Positions 11,301 through 22,271 of a stretch of 64,000 bases of DNA are shown piece by piece. The position numbers were made by a program, and so were the translations under genes. Every line of letters begins with the position of its first letter. Position 1 is the first letter of the stretch. This DNA is from Bisporella sp. PMI_857 (Eukaryota; Ascomycota; Leotiomycetes; Helotiales; Helotiaceae): NCBI GenBank assembly GCA_021307315.1, contig JAJSPD010000056.1:248001-312000 (forward strand), given 5' to 3'. The notes under the pieces were generated by a model. It did not search any database. It had not been told where the DNA came from and saw only the letters and a list, made by a program, of their open reading frames with translations.

Positions 11301-12308
11301 GATTAAAGCCTAGATAGGGCCAAAATTTCACGATCTGTTGAGTATGTCGGTGTTTTCTCAAGTTGAGTTCGTTGTGTTTTTGCGTGTTTTTCAATTGGTG
11401 GTAGGGAAAAAATATATAGAAAAGATGCAGCGCTTTATAATAAATTTTTGATTTTGACTCATGCACTAGTCTGAACCCTAATCAGCTACGCAATCACGCT
11501 ACCACAGTCTGGTCCCTTCGCTGCCTTAGGCATGCAAAGCCACTTCGTTGCCTCAGGCTAGGGACCTATCAAACGTCCTCCAAAAGTATGTACTTTAGTC
11601 TGATACGCTGATAATAGGATAGACTTCTCAGCATTCGTGTGAAAAGTCAGGCTTGTTGCTGATGTAGCATTTTTATTCTAATATCGAGCCCAGCAACTTT
11701 TCTCCAGCGTGATAAAAGCGCATCGAATGTTTGATTCATGGCACATTGGTGTTACTTATTAAATTTATAGGTCAATACTCTTGCAGTTTCAATCTCTTGG
11801 TTACATTAAATTTCTACTCAAGGATATCAAATACCTCACGAACCATAGTCTATTGCGATTGAACATGGGTCACACATATTTGTTTGACTTTCCGGCAGAC
11901 TAACAATGGATGAAAGCCCATGGGAAACACCAGTTTACCTTTGCCCTCTATCTCAGAGTTAATAGCTGACTAGAACTTTAAGGACTGGAAGGAGCAATGG
12001 AAGCTTAGCTTCTTTCAATTTTTATTCCATAGCTTCTCTCTTTTCTGTTTTTTCAACCTGTACAATTAAAAGTATCAATTTTTTATCTCTGCGGTTTGGC
12101 TTTTGGTAAGCTTCTTATTTACCTATGGCCATCATGCGCTTGTTAACAAAGCCAAACCATAGGCTGTGTTATCTCCTTGCCCAGGTAATTCATAGCCTAC
12201 TAGTTCTCAGACACGAACCTCCTCCCCATCATTCGATCCCAGATATCTATTTTCGAAGAACCATCAGTATCTCGATTTCGACTTCTCCGCATCACCACCG
12301 CCTCTACA
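11301..12308. other. Intergenic, no gene seen
   Basis: Between the divergent phosphoesterase and nucleotidyltransferase-like genes. A pyrimidine-rich tract at 12000-12060 may belong to the promoter of the gene at 12309. No coding signal. Confidence 0.55.
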
Positions 12309-12966
12309 ATGTCTCGACAAATCACCCCTCTTCAACAAGCGTATCTTGACGCCTACGCTGCCGCCTGTGCTTTAGTGCCTCGTAACCTCCGCCAAACACT
12401 TATCCTGTTTTGGTGGTGCCGTAAGCATCGCCCATGGTATCCTAGACCGAAAAGCTAACGATGTCGACATACTCGTCGGCATCGAAGTTCTAGCGATCCT
12501 GGACGATGCGATCATCAATAAGCGGGAGGGCTTTCATAGGGACCACGATGGAACGATCAAGTGGGACAAATGCGACTCCAAAAAGAACAAACTCTTCGAG
12601 GTAATAGTTGAACTCGTTGAGATAGGCGGTCCATTTGTCCCACGGATTCCAGAAGTGGTCGGTTTCGGGGAAGGGTATGTTGCTACTCTCCCGGAGCTCG
12701 TGCGGCTGCGGGCATCTACGCTTGTTGAGAGGGGTGATGAGTCGGACTACATCGACTTCGTTCTTCTCGTCTCCTCGGCCTCCAAACGAAGGATAAAACT
12801 CCCTCACCTTGGAGAGGAGGAGTTGAAGTCGATGATAGAGGCGGTGGAGATGTGTGAGAGGTCTCGGGATATGGATGAGTTGTTCATGGATATTTTGGGA
12901 TCATTTGAGTTTGGAGGGATTCGGTTCGAGAACTGGGTTGCTTGGGCACACCATGAGTCACTTTAA
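12309..12966 (+). pseudogene. Nucleotidyltransferase-like protein, frameshifted
   Basis: The ATG at 12309 opens MSRQITPLQQAYLDAY, which runs to LRQTLILF and then leaves frame. The next frame continues with GGAVSIAHG, DVDILVG and then a long body ending HHESL, stop at 12966. GG..(S/A)..HG followed by DxD is the signature of small nucleotidyltransferase-superfamily proteins that are common in fungi. The two halves join if one T of the TTTT run at 12408-12411 is extra, so this is either a recent one-base insertion or a homopolymer sequencing error. The downstream frame stays open for over 180 codons, so any loss is young. Function in fungi is unknown. A link to the cluster is not indicated. Confidence 0.7.
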
Positions 12967-13185
12967 TACTGTTTAAATTTTTAATAGAGATAATTGGTCC
13001 TGAGTTGACTCTGTTACTTGACCCAAAATTTATTGTGTGGTAAAGCTCACAGGTCATAAAGCTGATATGGTACACTGGAACAACACAAGGGTGGTGACTG
13101 TGTACAAACGCCTGATAGTGGGTGCACTATATATGACCTGGTGTTACTACAAAGTGGCAGTACCCAAAAGTAAATTCCCGACTCT

Positions 13186-16100
13186 TCATGACGGTAAAAA
13201 CCCCATCCGCCTCATATAAGTTAAATTAGCTAGTATGTCCCTCTCAAGCTCTACCTTTATCTTGTCATCGTTGTAAATATCACCATCCCCAGCAGGCAGA
13301 TCACCACCCAAACCCACGCCTTGTTTCACAAAATGCAGAACTGGCCATAGTGGGTGATTTATGCCTTGCACTTCGACGGCAGCATCGACGGCAGCAAGCC
13401 ATGTGTTTCGCGGTGTGAGGGCGAGAGGGTACCCAGACCGCGAGATGAGAGACCAGAAGTCACTTTCTGCGAGACCGTTCGTAATTGGAATTGTCATGGT
13501 CTTCCTCTCGCCTGCTGAAGGACCAGACAGCAGACATTCAAAAACTTTTCTGCTGACGGATGCACAACTTGCGAGATAAATCCACCTACCCTCTATATCG
13601 CTATTGTACATTCTCAATCCAACATTTGTACTCACTAATCTCCAAAGAACATCATCCATGTTTGCAACCGCGTTCTCCCCACTTCCAATAATGTATCCTG
13701 GCATAAGGATGCCTACACTTGCATCTTGCCATCCACCGTGCATATCTGCCCACTTGCACACCAGCAGATCTGAGAGGAATTTGGTCTGCGTATATCCCAA
13801 GGTTCCCGGGGCAGATAGAGTTTTGGCCAATTGCAGACCCTCAACTTCCCAGGCTGACGAAGCGAACGACGACACAGGATTTCGCCCTCCAGATATCTGA
13901 AGGAACCGTGGCCTAAACCCTGTCCTGAGAAGGGAATGCGTGGAAGCATTGAGTAATGCCAGAGTGGAACATACATTAACTGCCTTCAACTGGTTGTAAG
14001 ATTTCGTCCAATTCACAGTCGCTCCCACATGAATTATTGCGTCAATCCTCTGACATGACGAGTTCCCATTAAGACATTCCCAATGTGCAACACTAAGTCC
14101 AAGGTTTGGCTCGGAGAGATCACCTAGCCATATTTCTATTTTTGAGAGCAGAGATGGACTGAGAGACCAATTCATCCATTCTGCAGCAGATACCAGCTTA
14201 TTTACAGCTTTCTCTATACTGGGAGACCGGATCAGAGCTATGATATTCGAAATATCCTCTCGCTCGACGAGCTGATGTAGGATTTCAATCCCTAGATATC
14301 CTGTTGCCCCAGTTATAAATACAGTGGAAATCGTCTCTGAGACTTTTGATAGTTTGCCTTTTGAGTTGAAATGGTCTTGCAGGATAGCTGAAAAGTTGCT
14401 GTAGTCCTCGATTAAGTTAACCCCTTGAGTCGTGGCGTGTTCAGTCCCATCAGGATAAGACTGCAAGTCCTCAATGTATCGTGCGAGGTCTCGGATGCTC
14501 ATATCGCTACCTACAATTTCTCCTACACTGGGCCGAATCTTATATTTTCCCGAGATTAATCGTGCAAGCTGGATCGCTTTAATGGAATCGATTCCAGCTC
14601 GAGAGAGAACGATATTGTGGTAAGGTTTACTTTCTTCCGATATTTGATGGCCATCTTCAGTTCCAGTCAGTTTATTGACTATCTCTGCTAACTCGTTCGC
14701 CACAGTTTCTTCTCGCTGTAAAATATGGTTCTCCATATCTGTGACATTCAATATTTTTGTCCACCTGGCCAACTCATCCTCCTGGAGCCGCTGAATAACA
14801 AAATCTTTTACCGCTAGGCGGGAAACTTTGGCTGATGATAACATGGGTAGGGAGTTTGTGGGTATCCAGACGATGGGATGCATATATTGCGGGATAAGGG
14901 AGCTGACGTGATGACGCAGAGCCAATATTGATGTGATTATTGCAGAATCGGGTTCTGGTGCTGGGAGGATTTGAACGTGATTTTGTATTGTGCCTACATT
15001 GCCTCTTTCTGAGTTCTCTCCAGCTGACAACAGGCTTGTACACATGGTAGAGGTGTTATTTTCGGCAGCCTCTAGATTTCCAAAAGCTACCACGGCAGTT
15101 ATATTCCCGGCGGCGGGACCTTCTGGAGGAAACAAGACCACGGCTTTATGTCCGAGCGACGAGACTGCCTTTTCAACTTCCCCAAGGTCAATCCTCATGC
15201 CTCTGATTTTAATCTGCGTATCTCTTCTCCCGAATAACTCAATACTCCCATCAGGGTTGTACCTCGCCGCATCGCCAGTGTTATACGCGATGAGCTTTCG
15301 TCCAGCTGCATCCCAACCATCGGGTAGCCAGGGCAAACCTTCAGTAAATAATTGTCTCGTCTTTTTGGGATCGTTAAGGTATCCGCTTGCCACAATCGGC
15401 CCTTCAATAAACAATTCCCCTTTTGTGCCCAAGGGCGCCAATCCCGTTCCCGCCTCATCAACAATCCAAGTATTGCACCCCAATCCATAACCAATATTCC
15501 CTGGACTCGAGCCTCTATTCAATGTGCAAGAGAAAGTGCAGAAACAGGTCTCAGTGGGGCCATAGCCATTCAACAAATTCGTCTTTGGCGCCCAGAATTC
15601 GACATCACTGGTTGACATTGGTTCTCCACTCAGCACTAATGTCTCAATAGGTATTGGGTCTTTCAGGTAATCAGCTTGTAACAACTTCGCTACGGTTGGC
15701 GTGAGCACTAAGACATTGCAGCGGAGTTTCTTTATGGCAGAATGAAGATGTTGGAGACGATCTCGCGGGGAAGGAATGCAAACGCAGCCTCCAGACAGGA
15801 GTGTTGAAAATATCTCCAGACAGGAGATATCGAAAGATAGGGACGCGAATTGGAGGACGCGAGATGAATGCTTCAGGGAGAGCAGCTTGGAATAGGCGGT
15901 GTTGCCGGTAGAAGAGGCGCAGTGAGGCATGCATACGCCCTTGGGAGTTCCCGTACTTCCTGATGTGAAAATAGTGTATGCGGGTGCTGATGGGGATACT
16001 TTTGGAAGGATAATGTTGGCTTTTGACGATAACAGCCACCGCCGTGACGAGACGGCAGAGAGGAACTGATCCGACAATTCCAATATACCAACCCCGAGAA

Positions 16101-18021
16101 ATCTATGCTCTTTGACACTAGCACAAAGACTCTCTGAAGAAATCAATATTTTTGCGTCAATCTGCTCTAATATTAACGCCATTCTTTCCCGGGGGGTGCT
16201 TGAATGGATAGGCACATAACATGCTCCTGCCTTCAGCACTGCTAGGATTGCCACGACCGCCAACCTCGAATTTTCGAAAACAATTGGGACCATGGATTTC
16301 GAACCAAGGTTTTTTTCGTGTAAATAATAAGCAAGGTCTCTAGAAAATTCGTTCAGCTGTCTGTAAGTGATATTTCCATCTGTAGCAAAAATTGCTTCGG
16401 CATCACCTCTCACTCTTGCTTGGGCCTCAAATAAATCGTGTAGACACTCGTTGACAGATTCGATTGGCTTCGAATTCCAGCTCTGGATCTGCTTTATTTC
16501 TTGGCTTCCTGAAACTCGGAGTTTTCTAAGTTGCATAGCTTGGGTATTGACGCATAGTAATTCTTCTAATACAGCCGTGAATTGGCCAATAATCCAGTGG
16601 ATCTCCGTCTCACTTTTAATATTGGGATCGTATTGGAGGTGGGCAGTGAGCCCTGAGTCAGAGGGCTCGCAGATCAGGCATATACCTATGTTATGTTGGA
16701 TTGCGCTGCCTCTTGTCTCATCAAGCTCCCATCCTGTTGGCCGTAATAAGCCACCAACTGAAATCTCATCTGGTCCTTCGCTTTTCGAGCTTGGAGCTGG
16801 CTGTACCACCATGATTGAATTCACCTTAGCCACGTCTCCGCCACAAACGCTCAAAATGTCTTGCAAGCCCATCCAACCGTATGCCGTACTGCTGTTCGCC
16901 TTCCTCTGCAAACATTGCAAGAAATCTCCAACTGTCATCTCACAATTTATCCCGATCCTTACCGGCACGGTAGAGAATGTCGGCCCTGAAATTTTCTCGA
17001 TGCCAGGAACGGGGCAATTCCGGCCGTTCAGAGTAGCGCCGAATAGAACATTTGTGCTGTCCGTATGTTTCCACAGTACGATCGCCCATGCTGCCCATAA
17101 ATACGTCGATTTCAGGATCTCAGGTGAGAAAGACGAAATTGTGGGGAGCTGTGATTGAGAGGGGGAGCGAGATGGCCAAGATAATTTTACTGACTTGGTG
17201 TGAACTGCGCTTGTCCTCAGCGTATATCCACTGCTGTTGCCTTTTAGCTGTGGAAATTGAACACAATCATTTCCACTCAAAAGCTCACTTCGCCAAAAGT
17301 GAGCTGCCTCCTCCCAGTTTCTTTTTCGTTCCTTTGTCAAATATTTGATGAAGGCTTTGAAACTAGGTCTTGGGCTCATGCCAAGTCCTGCCCGTTGATC
17401 ATGACTCAAAATTGTTTTTGAGCTTAATTTCCATGCCTCTACAAAATCTGATATAATCAAGGGAAGAGACCAGCCATCATACAAGACATGGCTAATAGTC
17501 CAAACAAGCCATTTCCCTCCCTCAGCTACAGCCCACCTAGTAAGAGGTCGCCCGTAGCCCATCTCAAGTCCGTCTCTGGTTTCACTAAACTCCTCCAAAG
17601 GAACACTCTCATCAATAAGGTCGTACCTGAAACCTTCATTCAAGACCACCAAGTAATCTTTCCCATTGGGTCCTTGCGCAAGGCGCGTCCGTAATATTTC
17701 ATTCCTATGCACCGTGATTTCCCACGCGCGCTGAAGCCTCTCCAGATCAAGACCATGGCTCCGAGTCGTATCACTAGGATCACTGGAAATAGTGCGATGG
17801 AGGACTATTCGTGCGACATATAGTTGATGCTTGGGGGAGGAGGAGAGAAATGCGGCGAACATGGAAGATTGCAGAGGGGAAGGCGGATAAGCGTCTGCGA
17901 TTGAGGCGACCGGAACATGACATGACTGTGCAAGAAAATGGAGCAAGGAAATCGGTGACGAGGAAAGAAGTTTTTGGGAACGGGAGACAGACGTGGTACT
18001 AGTTATGACGGCCGAAGGCAT
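13186..18021 (-). CDS. NRPS-B: one-module synthetase C-A-T-R
   Basis: Intronless, 1611 residues. Condensation domain about 40-480 with the catalytic motif SHVLYDG at 177-183 (second His kept, first replaced by Ser). Adenylation domain about 540-1070 with FTSGSTGTPKG near 684, NGYGPTE, YNTGD and an A10 lysine in SSAKVSR. By alignment to GrsA the pocket residues read D-I-L-V-V-S-G-F-C-K; Asp235 predicts an ordinary alpha-amino acid. Thiolation domain with the phosphopantetheine serine in AGIDSI (Ser1146). Thioester reductase about 1220-1611 with the Rossmann motif ITGATGYLG near 1235 and YTQTK near 1408 as catalytic Tyr/Lys. The R domain releases the chain as an aldehyde (two-electron) or alcohol (four-electron) with NAD(P)H. 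The N-terminal C domain and the missing release domain on NRPS-A suggest this is the fifth and last module. It shares a 665-bp divergent promoter with the UstYa gene. Confidence 0.93.
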   Translation of the reverse strand: MPSAVITSTTSVSRSQKLLSSSPISLLHFLAQSCHVPVASIADAYPPSPLQSSMFAAFLSSSPKHQLYVARIVLHRTISSDPSDTTRSHGLDLERLQRAWEITVHRNEILRTRLAQGPNGKDYLVVLNEGFRYDLIDESVPLEEFSETRDGLEMGYGRPLTRWAVAEGGKWLVWTISHVLYDGWSLPLIISDFVEAWKLSSKTILSHDQRAGLGMSPRPSFKAFIKYLTKERKRNWEEAAHFWRSELLSGNDCVQFPQLKGNSSGYTLRTSAVHTKSVKLSWPSRSPSQSQLPTISSFSPEILKSTYLWAAWAIVLWKHTDSTNVLFGATLNGRNCPVPGIEKISGPTFSTVPVRIGINCEMTVGDFLQCLQRKANSSTAYGWMGLQDILSVCGGDVAKVNSIMVVQPAPSSKSEGPDEISVGGLLRPTGWELDETRGSAIQHNIGICLICEPSDSGLTAHLQYDPNIKSETEIHWIIGQFTAVLEELLCVNTQAMQLRKLRVSGSQEIKQIQSWNSKPIESVNECLHDLFEAQARVRGDAEAIFATDGNITYRQLNEFSRDLAYYLHEKNLGSKSMVPIVFENSRLAVVAILAVLKAGACYVPIHSSTPRERMALILEQIDAKILISSESLCASVKEHRFLGVGILELSDQFLSAVSSRRWLLSSKANIILPKVSPSAPAYTIFTSGSTGTPKGVCMPHCASSTGNTAYSKLLSLKHSSRVLQFASLSFDISCLEIFSTLLSGGCVCIPSPRDRLQHLHSAIKKLRCNVLVLTPTVAKLLQADYLKDPIPIETLVLSGEPMSTSDVEFWAPKTNLLNGYGPTETCFCTFSCTLNRGSSPGNIGYGLGCNTWIVDEAGTGLAPLGTKGELFIEGPIVASGYLNDPKKTRQLFTEGLPWLPDGWDAAGRKLIAYNTGDAARYNPDGSIELFGRRDTQIKIRGMRIDLGEVEKAVSSLGHKAVVLFPPEGPAAGNITAVVAFGNLEAAENNTSTMCTSLLSAGENSERGNVGTIQNHVQILPAPEPDSAIITSILALRHHVSSLIPQYMHPIVWIPTNSLPMLSSAKVSRLAVKDFVIQRLQEDELARWTKILNVTDMENHILQREETVANELAEIVNKLTGTEDGHQISEESKPYHNIVLSRAGIDSIKAIQLARLISGKYKIRPSVGEIVGSDMSIRDLARYIEDLQSYPDGTEHATTQGVNLIEDYSNFSAILQDHFNSKGKLSKVSETISTVFITGATGYLGIEILHQLVEREDISNIIALIRSPSIEKAVNKLVSAAEWMNWSLSPSLLSKIEIWLGDLSEPNLGLSVAHWECLNGNSSCQRIDAIIHVGATVNWTKSYNQLKAVNVCSTLALLNASTHSLLRTGFRPRFLQISGGRNPVSSFASSAWEVEGLQLAKTLSAPGTLGYTQTKFLSDLLVCKWADMHGGWQDASVGILMPGYIIGSGENAVANMDDVLWRLVSTNVGLRMYNSDIEGRWIYLASCASVSRKVFECLLSGPSAGERKTMTIPITNGLAESDFWSLISRSGYPLALTPRNTWLAAVDAAVEVQGINHPLWPVLHFVKQGVGLGGDLPAGDGDIYNDDKIKVELERDILANLTYMRRMGFLPS

Positions 18022-18686
18022 TTTAGGCGGAGGTTGTATGGTAGCGGAGATGAGCGGTTCGATTTCGAAATTCAGCGCATCGGAAATTCTACTCTGTGCC
18101 TTAAGATATATCTAGCTCAATATTTTTTAGACAAGAGGCGTCTGTCCTGTCACATGATTCCGATGCTTACTGGTCTAATATATATGAAGCGTGGGTTGTC
18201 ATTGTTGTGGTTGAATCGAGCATGGGAGCGCCAATTAACATGCTGTACTCAACGGACCGAACAAAGTTCTTGGGATGCATAATGATGACTGATCTTGACA
18301 GTTTGAAGGGTGGGGGCCAGAAGTTGTGGTCCACAACTCAGTTCCGCGGATACGCACTCAACAGCATACCAAAGCCACTTTAGAACCGGTTATCAGGTAG
18401 GATCGAAGCGAATACGCAAGCTTTTGGAATTAGAAGTAACTACTAAGACGAAATGTAAAGGTAGTGTTCTGTTAATAAACTTTACTGGTGTTCTAAATAT
18501 CTTATGTACAAGTTTTCTCAATTGGCTTGTTCCGGCTAGGTGATTGAGAGTCATCGGTGACCGTGCCTCGCCATTTCTAGGGACTTGACACGATTGCACC
18601 ATTACACGAGGTACTCCTCATTGCCCCCCGGATCTTGTTATATACCAAAAGGCGTTCAATCATATCTAGGTTAATCTACATAAAGG
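18022..18686. promoter_or_regulatory. Divergent promoter of NRPS-B and the UstYa gene
   Basis: 665 bp between two start codons pointing apart, so both genes are probably co-regulated from it. It holds one CCGCGG palindrome at 18344-18349, a hexamer also found upstream of the DMT transporter, NRPS-A and the second HxxHC gene. Binding by the cluster Zn2Cys6 protein is inference. Confidence 0.5.
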
Positions 18687-19760
18687 ATGGAAACTCTTAA
18701 GCGCATCGGAAACCCCTTAACTCAAGCTCTACAGAAAGCGAGTTTCCAGTCTCCAAGCTATCAACCTCTCGTTAATCATGGAAACGTTCCTCCAGCACGG
18801 AGGCTTTCTCGCCACAACCGATTTCTGGTAGCCTCCTCCATCGCAAACGCAGTTTTGTTTATAGCATTGCTTGGCCTATGGCTTAGAGGATATGTAGGCG
18901 GTTCGAGGGGCGATGGAGTGTGTGGGCTAGAATCAGACAAGCTGTTTGGTGATAGTAAGTAGGCTGCCCACTTTTAGTTTCAGATTCTATAGAGATTAAT
19001 GGCCCTCGAAGTCCCCTGGAAGCTACAGCGCATTGAAAACAATCAACGATTCATCGATGCAAAACCGCCCTCGTACATAGTTGGTGAAGTAGCCATTAAT
19101 AAAACCCATTCTGTAAACCCATGGGATGAGATTTATCCCAGCACGTGGGTTGCCTTTTCTAAGCCGAGTCATGGAGGCGTGGAAGGTTGGGGAATGAAGA
19201 TGAGCGATGTTGCTGCTGATCCTCTTGAGTGGGAAGAGGGTAGTGAAGGATTTGGAGTTGCTGTTATGCATCAGGTGCATTGTGTTGTGAGTTTTCGGGA
19301 TTCATTAAATCTGTAAATTTAATGCTGAGCATCCAAAATGACTGACTTGGAAATTAAAAGGCGGTTGTCAAATATGCTCTGCTCACCTACGAAGAGACTG
19401 GAAAGTCGAACGCTGATCAAGTCCATCTACACCACTGCGTTGAAACACTTCGACAGGTGCGAGATTCATTTTATATCACATAATTCTACATCTAAGTTTT
19501 AGTCATGTCTTCCACTCTCTGTTCAGTCTACTGACCACAAAATAACAAAGGCCATAATGTGCCATGCAGACCTGACCCTTGAACACCCAGGGTCTAACAA
19601 TCCACATGAAGTTATCTTGTCTGGCTGGGGAAATACACATTTTTGCCGTGACTGGGATAGCGTTATTAATGCAATAAGCAAGAACGCCATCAAACATAAG
19701 CAGAGCGGATGGGCGAGATTTGATGAAGGGGAGTTGAAAATGAGAGCAAGTGGATTGTGA
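18687..19760 (+). CDS. UstYa-family (DUF3328) oxidase
   Basis: Exon 1 begins with the ATG at 18687. A basic N-terminal tail is followed by one transmembrane helix (residues about 50-70). The next exons are 18993-19286, 19361-19456 and 19527-19760. The family's two metal-binding motifs are present: HQVHC at the end of exon 2 and LHHC..LRQ in exon 3. The C-terminal block CHADLTLE, GWGNTH and CRDW is also present. UstYa proteins are membrane-anchored oxidases first seen in ustiloxin RiPP pathways; DUF3328 proteins also hydroxylate or chlorinate the NRPS pentapeptide cyclochlorotine. Here it is a likely tailoring oxidase for the peptide. The exon 1/2 junction is uncertain: the best donor (GATA|GTAAGT at 18956) is phase 1 while the acceptor at 18992 is phase 0. 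A weaker phase-0 donor near 18894 (TAT|GTAGGC) would fit but drops a conserved-looking cysteine segment. Confidence 0.85.
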
Positions 19761-20065
19761 ATGAGTAGAGCGCATATAAGAGATGAGCAGGAGCTTGCTG
19801 ATGGCAAATTTTATGCTGGAGTTGAAGTTAGTGTGTGTTACTAGTTAAGGCGGTCTTCATTCATTGGTTGAAATAAGGAATTTCAGCTTGATCAACTGTA
19901 ATTAAATATAGCCAAATCATTCTTGATCAGTCAGAGGGGAAGAATAAGCAACCGGGGTATGGGCTGGCGCACCAACTTGAAGCTACGACGTTCTGGTGCT
20001 AATATGCTTCTATATATGCAAGCTTAAATTGTCGTCTAAAACTTTTATGATAAAATCAAACTAAA
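19761..20065. other. Convergent intergenic spacer
   Basis: The 3' regions of the UstYa gene and the DMT transporter; AT-rich, no feature seen. Confidence 0.6.
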
Positions 20066-21512
20066 TCAGTCTTCATCTAAGCCCATCCCTGTCTCGGACG
20101 GCAATAGGCTATCCAAACTGAACGTCTCGAAATTGGAGTCATACACTCTTTTTCTTCCCCATCTAGATCGAATCCGGCTGAAAATGCCGGATGTTTGCTC
20201 TTGTTGAGCAGATGTCTCATTACTCTGCTGTATCAATACTGCCGCCAAAGACGCGATCAAGATGACACCGCCGATGACCGAAGTCAAGTCTGGAAGAAAC
20301 CCCCAGAAGATCCAGTCCAAGACTGTGGCAAAAAGAATCTGGGAAAATATCATTTGGGTGGACGACGAAGACCGCTCAACTGCTAGACCAGCTGTCATAA
20401 CAAATTCCTGAATAATTGAGTCTGAGCTAATTATGTTCTGTTTGACGAAGAAGTCTGCTAAGTTGAAATTAAGACTTACAGTGATAAAACTAACAATCCC
20501 AATTGCGACAAGAAGCGCTACCTGTACGATTTCGTATTTCAATGTTGTTTGACCTGGGTCAAGAAATATTGAAATGCTCGTCACGCTGATCATCATTGCT
20601 GCGAAGTAATTCACGCTGATGAGTGGATGAGCACGGGTCCCAATCAGCTGAATACATGTGTAAGCACACTATCTTGTAGAGGCCTATTAGTACCAGCTCA
20701 GTACAACAATTCAAGGGCGTCATATATACAGTTTAAGAGGAAATTTTAGGAACATGAGAGTAAGGATTGGTTTTACTCACGGCACCTCCACAAGCTCCAA
20801 GCAACGCAAACAAAATGCCCGTTAACATTCTGGTCTCATCAAGAGTACTATCTTTCGCGGTTATTTTCTTCACAAAATCAGGCTTCTCGAATATAAATGC
20901 CGGCCTTGCGGTGATGACGATACCCATAACACTCATGACAGCTGCCCCTATCTGTACTTTGGACGCTCTACCCCTGACCAGCAATGCCATAACGATACAG
21001 CATCCTAATGGCGCCAGCAAGTTCAAGACTGTAGCCTCCGCTAGCGGCAAATACTTTAGAGAATTATAGAATCCGATCGCTCCACAACTACCCCCCACGG
21101 CCCTCAGTACCATCAGCCATCGGACATCCTTCGCGCCACCAGGGAAATCCTGAATATTTTTCACCCAGCAGTACACGGATGATAGAGAGAAGGTGATGAT
21201 CATTCGCGTATTGAGAATGCGGATAGGGCTAATAGGTTGCGCAAATTTCGTGATGAGTACTTTTACGCAGAGGTTTATGAGACTGGAGAAGATTTGAGAT
21301 AGAAGGACGAGGATGGGTCCACGATTGATACCGACGCAGCTCCTCGTGCTAGAACCCATTGACTCTAGATAGAGTAGGAGATTCATCGCCTTGAATTCAA
21401 CTCTGATTGAGGCCTCAATAAGCCCGACTCTCGTAGAAGAAGAAAAATAGATATTGGGAGGTTGGACTATCCACGAAGACTTTTTGGTAGCGGGTTGGAA
21501 TCTAGACTGCAT
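20066..21512 (-). CDS. DMT/EamA-family membrane transporter
   Basis: Exons 21512-20781, 20647-20480 and 20407-20066 join in phase 0 with donors GTGAGT and GTAAGT, giving 413 residues. About ten hydrophobic helices occur in two EamA-like halves, with family landmarks such as ATVLNLLAPL in the first half and IGTRAHPLISVNYF and FVMTAGLAVERS in the second. The C-terminal tail is hydrophilic and cytosolic. Fungal members export small molecules or move metabolites across internal membranes. In this setting it may export the peptide or move a precursor. The first 40 residues are poorly conserved in style; the Met at about residue 43 is an alternative start. The promoter holds a TTCCGGAA (21650) and a CCGCGG (21813). 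Confidence 0.85.
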
Positions 21513-22271
21513 ATTACGTCACAACACTACGACGTGGTATATGCATATTTTTGCAAACTAGTCCCTTCATAAGAGCCAGTAACTCTACAAATCAGTTTGC
21601 CTCCGAAGGCGAACGGCATGCATGTGTCCTCTAGCAAACTTAACTTTGATTCCGGAAAGCCATATTAACATGGATCACGGAGATGTGATACAGCTGTGGG
21701 GTAACCTTGTGAGCGCTAACATATGTAGTAATCGAAATTACAGTCAATGATAGATTTGCTGGTGTAGAGCAAACTGATCTCCGGATGTGCGGTTTCGGAA
21801 ACGAAGTCAGATCCGCGGGTAAAGTTGTTCATTTTAGGTCCGAGCATGCATGCTGACCTAAGGTTCCTCTTTGATGTTAACCAGTAGTTAGTTATGGTAA
21901 TCGAATAGGCATTGCGTCAGCAAACCTCGTTAACTCCGCATATAAATAGCTATTCAATTACTGTAGCTAGATTTCAAGAGGCATTTTTTTGCAACGAGCT
22001 ACGTGTAGGGTTTAGTCCGATCTGCCCCCCCCCCCCTTGGTAGGTACGTCTCTGGGCAGAAGTTGTTTACAAGGCGAGGATACAAAGATCTTTTATTTTC
22101 AAAATAAAATTGAAAAATTATTTGCACTGTAAAATAGGCCGTTGAAATCCTATTGCTAACTCCATATTAAATAGTTCCCTGTTCACCTTGGTGCACTTAA
22201 AATCTATTAGACAATGTACATCACTTCCTTTTATTGATTGCCTCACGTCTTAAAATCGCCAAACCTTTTTG
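21513..22271. other. Intergenic between DMT transporter promoter and ACS 3' end
   Basis: Holds TTCCGGAA at 21650-21657, CCGCGG at 21813-21818 and a run of 12 C at 22025-22036. No gene seen. Confidence 0.6.

Noticed and set aside
16367..17158. 263-codon plus-strand ORF inside NRPS-B
   Set aside because: Antisense shadow of the condensation and adenylation region; no independent coding signal.
13186..18021. NRPS-B as an independent single-module reductase (Lys2-like or quinone-type enzyme)
   Set aside because: A Lys2-type enzyme lacks an N-terminal C domain; the C domain here keeps its catalytic His, and NRPS-A lacks a release domain, so a joint line is simpler.
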